Source of the DNA: Prorocentrum cordatum
Lineage: Eukaryota; Sar; Dinophyceae; Prorocentrales; Prorocentraceae
Assembly: GCA_963575745.1 (NCBI GenBank)
Contig: CAUYUJ010019370.1
Location: 573,703-637,702, forward strand
Reading direction: 5' to 3'
Length of the DNA stretch: 64,000 nucleotides
Position 1 is the stretch's first letter; every line of letters begins with the position of its first letter. The position numbers and the translations under genes were made by a program. Positions 32,451 to 42,422 of the stretch are shown here, piece after piece. The notes under the pieces were generated by a model, which was not told where the DNA came from, ran no database searches, and saw only the letters and a program-made list of their open reading frames with translations.

Positions 32451-34400
32451 TTTTTCCCGGAAAGGGCCTGAGCCCAGGGTTCTCTTTTAGTTGGTTCCCC
32501 CCGGTTTTGACGGCTGTAGGGCCGGCGAATTTCTTTTGCGATAAATAACGAGATCGCGTAGGGCCGGCGAATTAAAACTTGAGGATGTCTCGAGCGAAAC
32601 GCTTGTTGTTCAGAATTTATTGAGGATGTCTCGAGCGAAACGCTTGTTTTGTGTTATAGATTGTCCTCTCCTGGGGACCTGAATTCTGAGGATCTCTCAA
32701 GTGGATTGCTTGTTCTCACGTGCCCAGGTCTTGAGGATGTCTCGAGCGAGACGCTTGGTTTCACGCCTCCAGGTGGCCCAGACAGATGTCTAGCATGAGG
32801 ATATGTTGAGGATGTCTCGAACCAGAGGCTTATTTTCACGTGTCCAGGTCGCCCAGGCGGATGTCTAGCATGAGCATTTGTTGAGGATGTCTCGAGCGAG
32901 ACGCTTGTTTGCACGTGTCCAGGTTGCCCAGGCGGATGTCTAGCATGAGGATGTGCTGACAACGTCTTGAGCGAAACGCGTGTTTTCACGTGTCCAGGTC
33001 GCCCAGGCACAGCACAGCCCTCGGCACGGTACATCAACATCGATACCCTTAGCATTGCAGCCTGGCATGTTGCCTGGCACGTTCCGCGGAGCGTCCCGTG
33101 GCGAGTCCCCCTGGCACGTCGCGCGGTGCACGTCCATTGGCACGTTCCGTAGCGCGTCCCCTTCGCACGTCCCGCGGTGCGTCCCCATGGCACGTCCCCT
33201 GGCACGTCGCCTGGCGCGTCCTTTGGGACGTTCCGCGGCGCGTCCTCTTGGCATGTTCCCTCTGTCGATTAGTTCTGAGGCAGCTACCATCTGCTCAGGC
33301 AGCTCGAGCTTACGATCCAGATCAGTTCGGTGAGGACTCGGATGCCAGGGAGGACTCGATCCACAACGCTATATAGAGCACAATCGCGGCATGGCACATC
33401 GCAGTTCAGCACGGCGTAGCACAGCACAGCCGTCGGCACGGTACATCAAGATCGATTCACTCAAGTATGCACCTTGGCACGTTCCTTGGCGCGTTCCGTG
33501 GCGAGTCCACCTGGCACGTCGCGCGGCGCGTCCCCTGGCACGTCCCTCGGCACGTCCATTGGCACGTTCCGTAGCGCGTCCCCTTCGCACGTCCCGCGGT
33601 GCGTCCCCATGGCACGTCCCCTGGCACGTCGCCTGGCGCGTCCCTTGGGACGTTCCGCGGCGCATCCTCTTGGCATGTTCCCTCTGTCGATTAGTTCTGG
33701 GGCAGCTACCATCTGCTCAGGCAGCTCGAGCTTGCGATCCAGATCAGTTCGGTGAGGACTCGGATGCCAGGGAGGACTCGATCCACAACGCTATATAGAG
33801 CACAATCGCGGCATGGCACATCGCAGTTCAGCACGGCGTAGCACAGCACAGCCGTCGGCACGGTACATCAAGATCGATACACTCAAGTATGCACCTTGGC
33901 ACGTTCCTTGGCGCGTTCCGTGGCGAGTCCACCTGGCACGTCGCGCGGCGCGTCCCCTGGCACGTCCCTCGGCACGTCCATTGGCACGTTCCGTAGCGCG
34001 TCCCCTTGCACGTCCCGCGGTGCGTCCCCATGGCACGTCCCCTGGCACGTCGCCTGGCGCGTCCCTTGGGACGTTCCGCGGCGCGTCCTCTTGGCATGTT
34101 CCCTCTGTCGATTAGTTCTGGGGCAGCTACCATCTGCTCAGGCAGCTCGAGCTTACGATCCAGATCAGTTCGGTGAGGACTCGGATGCCAGGGAGGACTC
34201 GATCCACAACGCTATATAGAGCACAATCGTGGCATGGCACATCGCAGTTCAGCACGGCGTAGCACAGCACAGCCTTCGGCACAGTACATCATCATCGATA
34301 CATTCAGCATTGCATGCGCCCGTCGCCCAATCAGGTGTCTTTGAAATGTTGCAATGCCTTACATTTCTATATTCCTTTCCGGGTTCGTGGGTCGATCATG
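32451..34400. repeat. Macrosatellite cassette M5 (three 420-bp units)
   Basis: Left end 32451-32490, GGCTGTAGGGCCGGCGAATT block, GATGTCTCGAGCG units, CACGTG units (32717-33000), then three 420-bp units with GATCAGTTCGG at 33320, 33742 and 34163. The right end is at 34366-34400. Same order and near-identical sequence as M8 at 39250-40793, which has two 420-bp units. Confidence 0.9.
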
Positions 34401-34904
34401 TTCAACATGATTGTCCCACGCAGGAACCACATGTCCACGCGTTCAGGCCACACGTGGGAATATCGAGCATGTGGTCGTCTAACTCTATGCCTGACCAAGA
34501 AGTGATGGTGTCTCGGGCGAGGGCTTCGGAAGTGAATCAGGTCTTGAGCTCGAGCTGGTCGAGCGCCCCGCGCGCTTCGCCTGCCACTAGCCAGTGCCAT
34601 GCTTTCAGGCAGGTCGGGCTGAAAGACCAAATCAGTTCGGTCAGGATTCTGACGCCACGGACGGCTAGATTCACAACGCAATAGCGCGCGGCACAGTTCA
34701 TCGCGGCAGATCCCATGGCACGTCTCTTCCACTAGCACGTTCCGTAGCGCGTCCCCTGGCACGTCATTGTGCGGCGCCGCACAGCGCAGAGTAGCATAAC
34801 ACAGTCCTCGGCACAATGTCATCACTATTTATATTGTCAGCATTGCCACTGCCCATCGCCCAGTTGAGGTGCTTGGACACATTCCCATGTCTTGCAGTTC
34901 TAAA

Positions 34905-35390
34905 TTCCTTTCCGTGTTCGTGGGTCGATCATGTGCTAAGAATAGGAGGGGGAGTGGAGAGGAGAAGAGCTTGAGGGGGGCAGCGTCTCATTGGGAGGGG
35001 ACCAGGCGGGCCTGGGGCGAAGCAAAATCATTCAAGAGCGTTCGGACCGATTTCAGAAGGTTCGGGAACGCTCTAGAAGGGGCCGCGGCGCTCGATACAA
35101 CCTCCAGTCGGAGGTTGCCAAAAATGCTCCAGCCCTAGGTTCCCCAAGCTGTTCGCGCCATTCTGTTCGCGAGAGGTGCGTGAAGACCATCTGGAGATCC
35201 CTCGAGTTCCCGAGGAAACCGTGGGCCAGGGACACAGTGTTTTGGAAACATCCAGTCCGAGCCTGGTGGCTTCCAGACTGTACCAGTTGTTATTCCCAGG
35301 AAGGGCGCCAGCCCAGGGTTCTCGGAAAGTTGAGGATGTCCCCAGCGAAACGCAGGTGTTTGAAATTCCGATCGATCAACACATGGTAAC
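34905..35390. repeat. Isolated right end, unassigned DNA and a degenerate left end
   Basis: A right-end copy (34901-34933) is followed by purine-rich DNA with a small stem CAACCTCC/GGAGGTTG (35099-35118). A degenerate left end (35292-35323) is followed by GAAATTCCGATCGATCAA, which also occurs at 25973. No credible gene seen. Confidence 0.5.
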
Positions 35391-35419
35391 ATACACATGT
35401 TCGTTTGTTGCGGATGTCT

Positions 35420-36180
35420 CGAGTGAAACGTTTAGATGTCTCAAGCCAAACGCTTATTTTGTGTTATCGATCCTTCCTCTCCTGGGGACCAGAAGTCAGA
35501 GGATGTCTCAGGTGACATATTTGTTTTCACATGCCCAGGTCTTGAGGATGTCTCGAACGAGACGCTTGGTTTCACATGTCCAGGTTGCCCAGGCAGATGC
35601 CTAGTATGAGGATGTGTTGAGGGTCTCTCGAGCGGGACGCTTGCTTTCACGTGCCCAGCTCGCCCAGGCGGATGTCTAGCATGAGGAAGTCGCCAACGCG
35701 GATGTCTAGCATGAGGATGTGTCGAGAACGTCTCGAGCGAACCGCTTGCTTTCACGTGCCCAGGTCGTCCAGGCGGATGTCTAACATGAAGATGTGTTGA
35801 GGATATTTCGAGCGAGACGCTTGCTTCCACGTGTCCACGTCACCCAGGCGGATGTCTAGCATGAGGAAGTGTTGAGCATGGCTTGAGCGAAACGCTTGTT
35901 TTCACGTGTCCAGGTCGCCGAACTGGATGTCTAACTTGAAGGTGTTTTGAGGATGTCTCGAGCGAACAGTTTGTTTTCACTTGTCCAGGTTGCCCGGGCG
36001 GATGTCGAGCATGAGGAAGTGTTGAGCATGTCTTATGCGAAACGCTTATTGTCACGTGTCCAGGTCTCCCTGGCGGATGTCGAACATGATGATTTGGGCA
36101 GGATGTCTCGAGCGCGCCGCTTGGGTTCACGCGTCCAGGTTGTCCAGGCACATGTCTAGCATGAGGAGGTGTTGAGGATT
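35420..36180. repeat. CACGTG plus GATGTCTAGCATGAGG tandem repeat, about 9 units (cassette M6)
   Basis: Units of 75-100 bp combine GAGGATGTCTCGAGCGAAAC, TTTCACGTGTCCAGGTCGCC and GCGGATGTCTAGCATGAGG. Landmarks near 35527, 35571, 35648, 35748, 35828, 35899, 35977, 36052 and 36127. Confidence 0.85.
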
Positions 36181-36202
36181 TCTCTCTCTCTCTCTCTTCT
36201 TT

Positions 36203-37269
36203 TTTTTTCCCGGAAAGGGCAAAGGCCCAGGGTTCTCTTTTAGTATGTAAACATAGTCCCCCGTGCCCAACTTGAAGGAGGCCGGCGAAATTATTCCCTG
36301 ATAAATATCGAGGTCGAAGGAGGCCGGCGAAATTATTTTTGAGGATGTCTCGAGCGAAACGCTTGTTTTTCAGAATTTGTTGAGGATGTCTCGAGCGAGA
36401 CGCTCGTTTTGCAGAGTTGGGGATGTCTCGAGCGAAACGCTTGGTTTCAGAATTTGTTGAGGAAGTCTCGAGCGACACGCTGGTTTTGCAGAGCCGACCG
36501 CGACGCGGAAAAGCGCCCCGCGCGCAGGAATTTCGATGATGTCTCGACTAATTCGTTTGTTTTTGCACGATTTCCTGGAATTTTGGCAGGATGTCTCGAG
36601 CGAAATGCACGACCCCACCCTAGCACGACCATACCCCAGCACGACCACACCCCAGCACGACCAGACCCCAGCACGACCCCACCCCAGCACGACCCCACCC
36701 CAGCACGACCATACCCCAGCACGACCACACCCCAGCACGACCCGACCCCAGCACGACCCTACCCCAGCAAGACCACACCCCAGCACGACCACACCCCAGC
36801 ACGACCTCACCACAGCACGACCACACCCCAGCACGACCACGCCCCAGCACGACCACGCCCCAGCACGACCACGCCCCAGCACGACCACGCCCCAGCACGA
36901 CCACCCCCCCAGCACGACCACCCCCAGCACGACCACCCCCCAGCACGACCACACCCCAGCACGACCACACCCCAGCACGACCACACCCCAGCACGACCAC
37001 ACCCCAGTCGTCGCACCCCCGTGGAATGTTTCGTGGCGTGTCTGGTTGAGTGGTTGCCTGTTCGTGGGGTGTCTCGTGGAATGTTTCACGGGGTGTCTCG
37101 TGGAATGTTTCGTGAGGTGTCTCGTGGAATGTTTCGTGAGGTGTCTCGTGGGATGTTTCGCGGGGTGTCTCGTGGGATGTTTCGTGAGATGTCGCCCAGT
37201 TGGGTATCGTGAAAACGTGACCATGCTGCACATGTCTTTATCCCTTTCCGGGTTCGTGGGTCCATCATG
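36203..37269. repeat. Macrosatellite cassette M7 with second 16-bp and 24-bp arrays
   Basis: Left end 36203-36243, GGAGGCCGGCGAAATTATT blocks, four GATGTCTCGAGCG units, 16-bp array (36605-37010, about 25 units), 24-bp array (37025-37190), right end (37238-37269). The order parallels M2, with a shorter 16-bp array. Confidence 0.85.
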
Positions 37270-37290
37270 TTTCTCTCTCTATCTCTCTCT

Positions 37291-37325
<35 letters not shown>
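37270..37325. repeat. TC/GA palindromic microsatellite
   Basis: CTCTCTCTCTAT joins directly to ATAGAGAGAGAG, making a self-complementary dinucleotide tract of about 50 bp immediately after the right end of M7. Confidence 0.85.
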
Positions 37326-37326
<1 letters not shown>

Positions 37327-37449
37327 GCTTGGTTCCACGTGTCCAGGTTTCCCAGGCGGATGTCGAACATGAGGATGTGTTGAGAACGTCTCGAGCGAGA
37401 CGCCTGTTTTCATGTGTCCAGGTCGCTCAGGTAGATGTCTAACATGAGG

Positions 37450-38258
37450 ATTTGTTGAGGATGTCTCGGGCGAAACGCTCGTCGCAGTAGAGTGCATCGC
37501 AGTCCAACCCCCCCCGTCCGTGGGGCGTCCCCAGGCGCGCTGGCGCGTCTACTGGCGCGTCCCTTGCGACGTTCTGGCGTGACGTGCCTTGGCACGTCCC
37601 CTAGCACGCCACTCGGCGTGGCACGTTCCCTGGCTAGTCCTCTGTCGCGTTTCCTGGCTCGTCCCCAGGCGTTTCCACTGCTTGTTCCGTGGCGCGCCCC
37701 TTGCAACGTCCTTTGGCAATACGTCCTCTGGCCGCCCCGTGGCCCCATGGCACGCGCCTTGGCACGTCCCGTGGCAGGCCCTGACACGTCCAGGGCACGT
37801 CCCCTGATACGTCCCCTGACGCCCCCTGGCGCATCCCCTATTGCGCCTCTGGCACGTCCTGTGTCGCGTCCGTGAGCATGTGCCCCGTGTCGTATCATTC
37901 CTTTTCGGAGCTGAGTCGGGTTCTGAGGTCGAGTTGATTGACCGTCCCGCACGTTTCCACTTCATCGAGCTCTGGGGCAGCTACTATGTGCTCAGGCAGC
38001 TCAAGCTTCAGATCCAGATCAGTTCGGTCTGGACTCGGATGCGAAGGAGGACTCGATCCACAACGCTATAGGACACAATAGCGGCATGGTACATCGTATT
38101 TCAGCACGGCGCAGCACCGCACAGCCCCTGGCACGGTACGGTACAGCCAGATCGATATTCTCAGCATTGAAATTGCCCGTCGCCCAATCAGGTGTCTTGG
38201 AAGCGCTACCATGCTTCAAATTTCTATATTTCTTTCCGGGATCGTGGGTCGATCATGT
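37450..38258. repeat. Decamer array, shared flank and right end
   Basis: GGCGCGTCCC/GGCACGTCCC decamers (37510-37890), then GAGTCGGGTTCTGAGGTCGA, the GGGGCAGCTACTATGTGCTC block and one 420-bp-type tail, closing with a right end at 38223-38258. The frame through 37841-38071 reads GSEVELIDRPARFHFIELWG and resembles the one at 15.45 kb, but DNA-level conservation explains this equally well. Confidence 0.75.
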
Positions 38259-38278
38259 TGCACTTCCTAGAATTGGTT

Positions 38279-38433
38279 GTTGCTGGAATTGCCCCTGGCC
38301 CAAGGTGCCCCCAGGATTCCCAAGGAGGCCCCCGCGGCCTCCAGAGCACCGCTCACGAGGCCCGAGGGGTCCAAGGGCTCCAAGATGGAGCGAAAAGCTG
38401 GGAGCACCTTGGGCCAGGGGCGCCTTCAGCAAC
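38279..38433. mobile_element. 155-bp fold-back element with 34-bp arms
   Basis: Left arm GTTGCTGGAATTGCCCCTGG (38279-38312) and right arm (38400-38433) are reverse complements over 34 bp with about 6 mismatches, including 18 consecutive identical bases GCCCCTGGCCCAAGGTGC. The centre resembles minus-oriented 11-nt-motif sequence. It starts about 20 bp after a macrosatellite right end. Confidence 0.65.
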
Positions 38434-38826
38434 CCCCGACAGAAGGCCTCCCAGCAGTTGCTTCCCGATCTACTCGTCCGACGGTACGGAGGCCCCTCCT
38501 GGATAAGCCGGGCCGGCAGCGCTCCGAAGCCGCCTGGGCAAGTCCGAGGACCGCGAGCCCCAAAACTCTGGGCCCCTCCCCCCGGGCTGGCTTCTCACCC
38601 CGTGCCATCTTCTGACGGTCCCGGCGGCCCAACACTGCCGAAAAGCTGGCAGCCTTGAGACGGGGGTCCCATGCAAACGGGGCTCAGCCAGAGCGCCGGA
38701 CCTTGCAGCATCCTGCAAAGCCAGGGCCGCATTGACCCGTGCTGGCGGGCGGGATCCGCGGAGTACCCTGCAGGATCTCACAGGATCCTGCAGGCCTGGC
38801 TGGACCGGGCTTGCGCTGGCCCGTGA

Positions 38827-39270
38827 TTTGTTGCGCGACGCGAGCGCGACGGAGGGGGAGGCTGCTTCCTGGCCTGCTCGCCCGACTCGGCAGGGGCCCC
38901 TCCTCGAGCAGCCACGCCAGCACAGCGCCCCAAGCCCGCCCCGCCGGGCAGGTTCGAGGGCGGCGAGCAGCAGGACGTGCAGGAGCGCCGTGCGGCCAGC
39001 GCCGCCGCGCCGCGCCGGGCGGTGACCCAGGCGGAGGCGCCCGAGAGTCGGAGGCCCTCAGGCGAGACGCTGCAGCAATCGGGGATCAAACAATGGCATC
39101 AACAGAAGAACTCAGAGGTCCGCGCGGAGTTCTTGGATCGGCGTTGGACTCCCCCCCCTGCTTGGCGCGTGGAGCACTCCAGGAGCGGCGCCCGAGGCGC
39201 CGCCAGGAGGCTCCAGCGCCGATCCGAGAAATCCGCACGGACCTCAGAGTTTTTCCTGGAACGGGCTTGA
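38827..39270 (+). CDS. Hypothetical GC-rich coding fragment, read into a fold-back element
   Basis: The frame is open from just after TGA 38824-38826 to TGA at 39268-39270. The piece from about 38955 to 39110 is protein-like: GRFEGGEQQDVQERRAAS, AVTQAEAPESRRPSGETLQQ and SGIKQWHQQKNSE. From 39109 the frame enters the fold-back element, so the last 50 codons are element-derived. No ATG at the start and no domain recognised; it could be a truncated exon. Confidence 0.3.
   Translation, partial: FVARRERDGGGGCFLACSPDSAGAPPRAATPAQRPKPAPPGRFEGGEQQDVQERRAASAAAPRRAVTQAEAPESRRPSGETLQQSGIKQWHQQKNSEVRAEFLDRRWTPPPAWRVEHSRSGARGAARRLQRRSEKSARTSEFFLERA
39109..39251. mobile_element. Fold-back (MITE-like) element, copy 2
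   Basis: Left end AACTCAGAGGTCCGCGCGGA and right end, read back, AACTCTGAGGTCCGTGCGGA. The inner arm GATCGGCGTTGGA pairs with TCCAGCGCCGATC. About 143 bp, with a GGCGCC-rich centre. The macrosatellite left end of M8 overlaps its last bases (39250). Confidence 0.75.
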
Positions 39271-40793
39271 GCCCAGGGTTCTCTTTTAGTTGGTTAATCC
39301 CCGGATCTGACGGCTGTAGGGCCGGCGAATTTCTTTTGCGATAAATAACGAGGTCGCGTAGGGCTGGCGAATTAAAATTTGAGGATGTCCTTTGCGAAAC
39401 GTTTGTGTTTCAGAATGTGTTGAGGATGTCTCGAGCGAAACGCTTGTTTTGTGTTATAGACTGCCCTCTCCTGGGGACCTGAATTCAGAGGATCTCTCAA
39501 GTGAAATGCTTGTTTTCACGTGCCCAGGTCTTGAGGATGTCTCGAGCGACACGCTTGGTTTCACGCCTCCAGGTTGCCCAGACAGATGTCTAGCATGAGG
39601 ATTTGTCAAGGATGTCTCGAACCAGAATGTCTCGAACCAGAGGCTTGTTTTCACGTGTCCAGGTCGCCCAGGCGGATGTCTAGCATGAGGATGTGTCGAA
39701 AAAGTCTCGATCGAGACGCTTGATTGCACGTGTCCAGGTTGCCCAGGCGGACGTCTAGCATGAGGATGTGCTGAGAACGTCTTGAGCGAAACGCGTGTTT
39801 TCACGTGTCCAGGTCGCCCAGGCACATCACAGCCCTCGGCACGGTACATCAATATCGATACCCTTAGCATTGCAGCCTGGCATGTTGCCTAGCACGTTCC
39901 GCGGAGCGTCCCGTGGCGAGTCCGCGCGGCACGTCGCGCGGTGCACGTCCATTGGCACGTTCCGTAGCGCGTGCCCTTGGCACGTCCCGCGGTGCGTGCC
40001 CATGGCACGTCCCCTGGCACGTCGCCTGTCGCGTCCCTTGGGACGTTCCGCGGCGCGTCCTCCTGGCATGTCCCCTCTGTCGATTAGTTCTGGGGCAGCT
40101 ACTGTGTGCTGAGACAGCTCGAGCTTAAGATCCAGATCAGTTCGGTCAGGACTCGGATGCAAAGGAGGACTCGATCCACAACGCTATCTAGAGCATAATC
40201 GTGGCATGGCACATCGTAATTCAGCACGGCCCAGCACAACACAGCCGTCGGCACGGTACATCAAGATCGATACACTCAACATTGCATCTTGGCACGTTCT
40301 TTGGCGCGTTCCGTGGCGAGTCCACCTGGCACGTCGCGCGGCGCGTCCCCTGGCACGTCCCGCGGCACGTCCATTGGCACGTTCCGTAGCGCGTGCCCTT
40401 GGCACGTCCCGCGGTGCGTGCCCATGGCACGTCCCCTGGCACGTCGCCTGTCGCGTCCCGTGGGGTCTTCCGCGGCGCGTCCTCCTGGCATGTCCCCTCT
40501 GTCGATTAGTTCTGGGGCAGCTACTGTGTGCTGAGGCAGCTCGAGCTTAAGATCCAGATCAGTTCGGTCGGGACTCGGATGCCAGGGAGGACTCAGTCCA
40601 CAACGCTATATAGAGCACAATCGCGGCATGGTACATCGCAGTTCAGCACGGCGCAGCACAGCACAGCCCTCGGCACAGTACAGCAAGACCGATACATTCA
40701 GCATCGTATTTGCCCGTCGCCCAATCAGGTGTCTTTGAAACGTTGCCATGCAATACATTTCTATATCCTTTCCGGGTTCGTGGGTCGATCATG
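39250..40793. repeat. Macrosatellite cassette M8 (two 420-bp units)
   Basis: Left end 39250-39289, TAGGGCCGGCGAATTTC block, GATGTCTCGAGCG units, CACGTG units (39513-39800), two 420-bp units (GATCAG at 40135 and 40557) and right end 40759-40793. It is a direct duplicate of M5 differing by one 420-bp unit. Confidence 0.9.
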
Positions 40794-41090
40794 TTCCTGG
40801 AAAGGGCTTGAGCCCAGGGTTCTCTTTTAGTTGATGAATTCCCGGTTTCGACGGTTGTAGGGCCGGCGAAATTATATGCGATAGAGAACAAGGTTGCGTA
40901 GGGCCGGCGAATTTATGTTTGAGGATGTCTCGAGCGAAACGCTTGTTTTCATGTTGAGGATGTCTCTAGTGAAACGCTTGTTTTGTGTTAAATATTGTCA
41001 TCTCCTAGGGACAAGACTTCAGAAGATGTCCCAAGTGAAATGCTTGTGTTCACGTGCCCAGGTCTTGAGGATGTCTCGGCGTGCTTGCAC
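40794..41090. repeat. Truncated macrosatellite cassette M9
   Basis: The left end (40794-40830) abuts the right end of M8 without a gap. GTAGGGCCGGCGAA blocks and GATGTCTCGAGCG units follow, and the array stops near 41080 at the coding remnants. Confidence 0.8.
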
Positions 41091-41856
41091 ATGCGGCGCA
41101 CGGAATTCGTGCCTTCTGTCGGAGCGCTAAGGCCGTTCACGCCCACGCAATCCCGAGCAAACATCGCCCCGAATAGGTTGGTGTATAGATTCACGCCTCC
41201 CAGATGATCCAGATCTCGGTGATAGGTGTAATACTCGGGCTTCCTAGGTGGCCGAAAGGCTACCAACACCACCACCACGGCCAAAGTATAGGATCATCCC
41301 CCACCCTGCGGAGTCAACCCCTTGTGTTGGTGTTCATTTCTAAGCCAGGTATCAGGGGCAACGTTCGGGAGGGGCTGGCTCAGGTAGAGACAGTTATTTG
41401 GACGTTTTCGTTGGTTTTCTCTGGTTTCCAAACCTTGGGGTGCTCTCCAGCAGCTGCACCTTTTCGGGGGTGCCCTGATCGTCCAAAACGGCCGCTGGAG
41501 ACTTGAGGCATGACCCAGAAGCCGGACGACGAGGATCACTGGGGAGTTGGCTCGGGTGGGGGGGCTGTATCGACCCGAATCGCCCACTCATTGCCGATAG
41601 GGGCCTGATATCCCACCCCGCCCACGAGCATGCGGATTCGCTGTCGGGGGCTTATCGCCGAATGATCGGCCTCTCGACTCGTGAAAGAATTACGACGGGA
41701 GATTTTCTGAAAATGTCCGCCTTTTGGGACCATTGCCAGGTCCCAGGGCCGTAAGAACACAGCTCTCGCCCGCCCCATCCGCGGGGACCCGCCCCAGTCC
41801 TGGGATCCGTCCCATTTTCGCCACGCGTCCTGCAACGTCGACGCCAAAGCGCCCAT
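41070..41856 (-). pseudogene. Minus-strand coding remnant in at least three pieces
   Basis: Reading leftwards: an ORF from ATG 41856 to TGA 41536 (106 aa; MGALASTLQDAWRKWDGSQD, ISRRNSFTSREADHSAIS, GYQAPIGNEWAIRVDTA). Overlapping it in another frame, a piece to about 41394 (GSCLKSPAAVLDDQGTPEKV, LLESTPRFGNQRKPTKTS). Then a third piece (41284 to about 41070; RKPEYYTYHRDLDHLGGVNL, YTNLFGAMFARDCVGVNGLS). All three have normal protein composition and one strand, so a single decayed or intron-split gene is likely. Its 3' end runs into cassette M9. Function not recognised. Confidence 0.4.
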
Positions 41857-42422
41857 GCTCAGATCAACAGCGTTGGTTTAGTATTGTGTCCAACCGGTAG
41901 AATGGGGCCCCCTCGGATTGGGCCCCACATCAGTTGGTTAGGTGGCAGAGTGGGATTGTATTTTGTTGAGGGGTAAGGCTAATGTGGGTTTCTTGTTTCC
42001 CACCAGGACAACACACTCGACCAGGCAACACCTTCCACCAAGGCTGCCCCAACACCAGGCAACACCTCCGACACCAAATGCACGTGTCTGTTCTTTCTTG
42101 CGTCGTTGTTTATTCAACGCAGGTTTTGACAACGCCCATCATGCAGCATCATCTATGAATAATTGCAAAGCCGCGTTGCTCAGGGCAGTTTGGACCCCTG
42201 TCTGTCTGTTTACGTTGCATGTTGTTTCTGTGTGCCGAATTGGTTTTCGGCACTTGGCCACATAATGCATTTTGGCATATCAGCTTGGCGTGGACACCTA
42301 GTACGCTAGACGTGTGATCAGCGGTGGCCTCGGGGACGTTTGATAGCAGTGTGTCATGCAGGCACAGTCATAGTTGAGAGCTCGTGCGGTTACCCTCAAC
42401 CATGTCTTCAAACTTGTGTTAT
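41857..42422. other. Unassigned, relatively AT-richer spacer
   Basis: Contains a CAACACC-rich patch (42000-42075) and nothing else I can support. Confidence 0.4.

Noticed and set aside
33361-34220. CGCTATATAGAGCAC as a TATA-box promoter
   Set aside because: It occurs at a fixed place in every 420-bp unit, no ORF follows, and dinoflagellate promoters typically lack a TATA box.
27732-40830. CTTGAGCC inside the macrosatellite left end as a reverse spliced-leader relic
   Set aside because: Only about half of the 22 leader positions match, and other copies of the left end replace TTGA by ATGG, GCGG or TTAA while keeping GGGC and GCCC, so the motif is a palindrome of the repeat.
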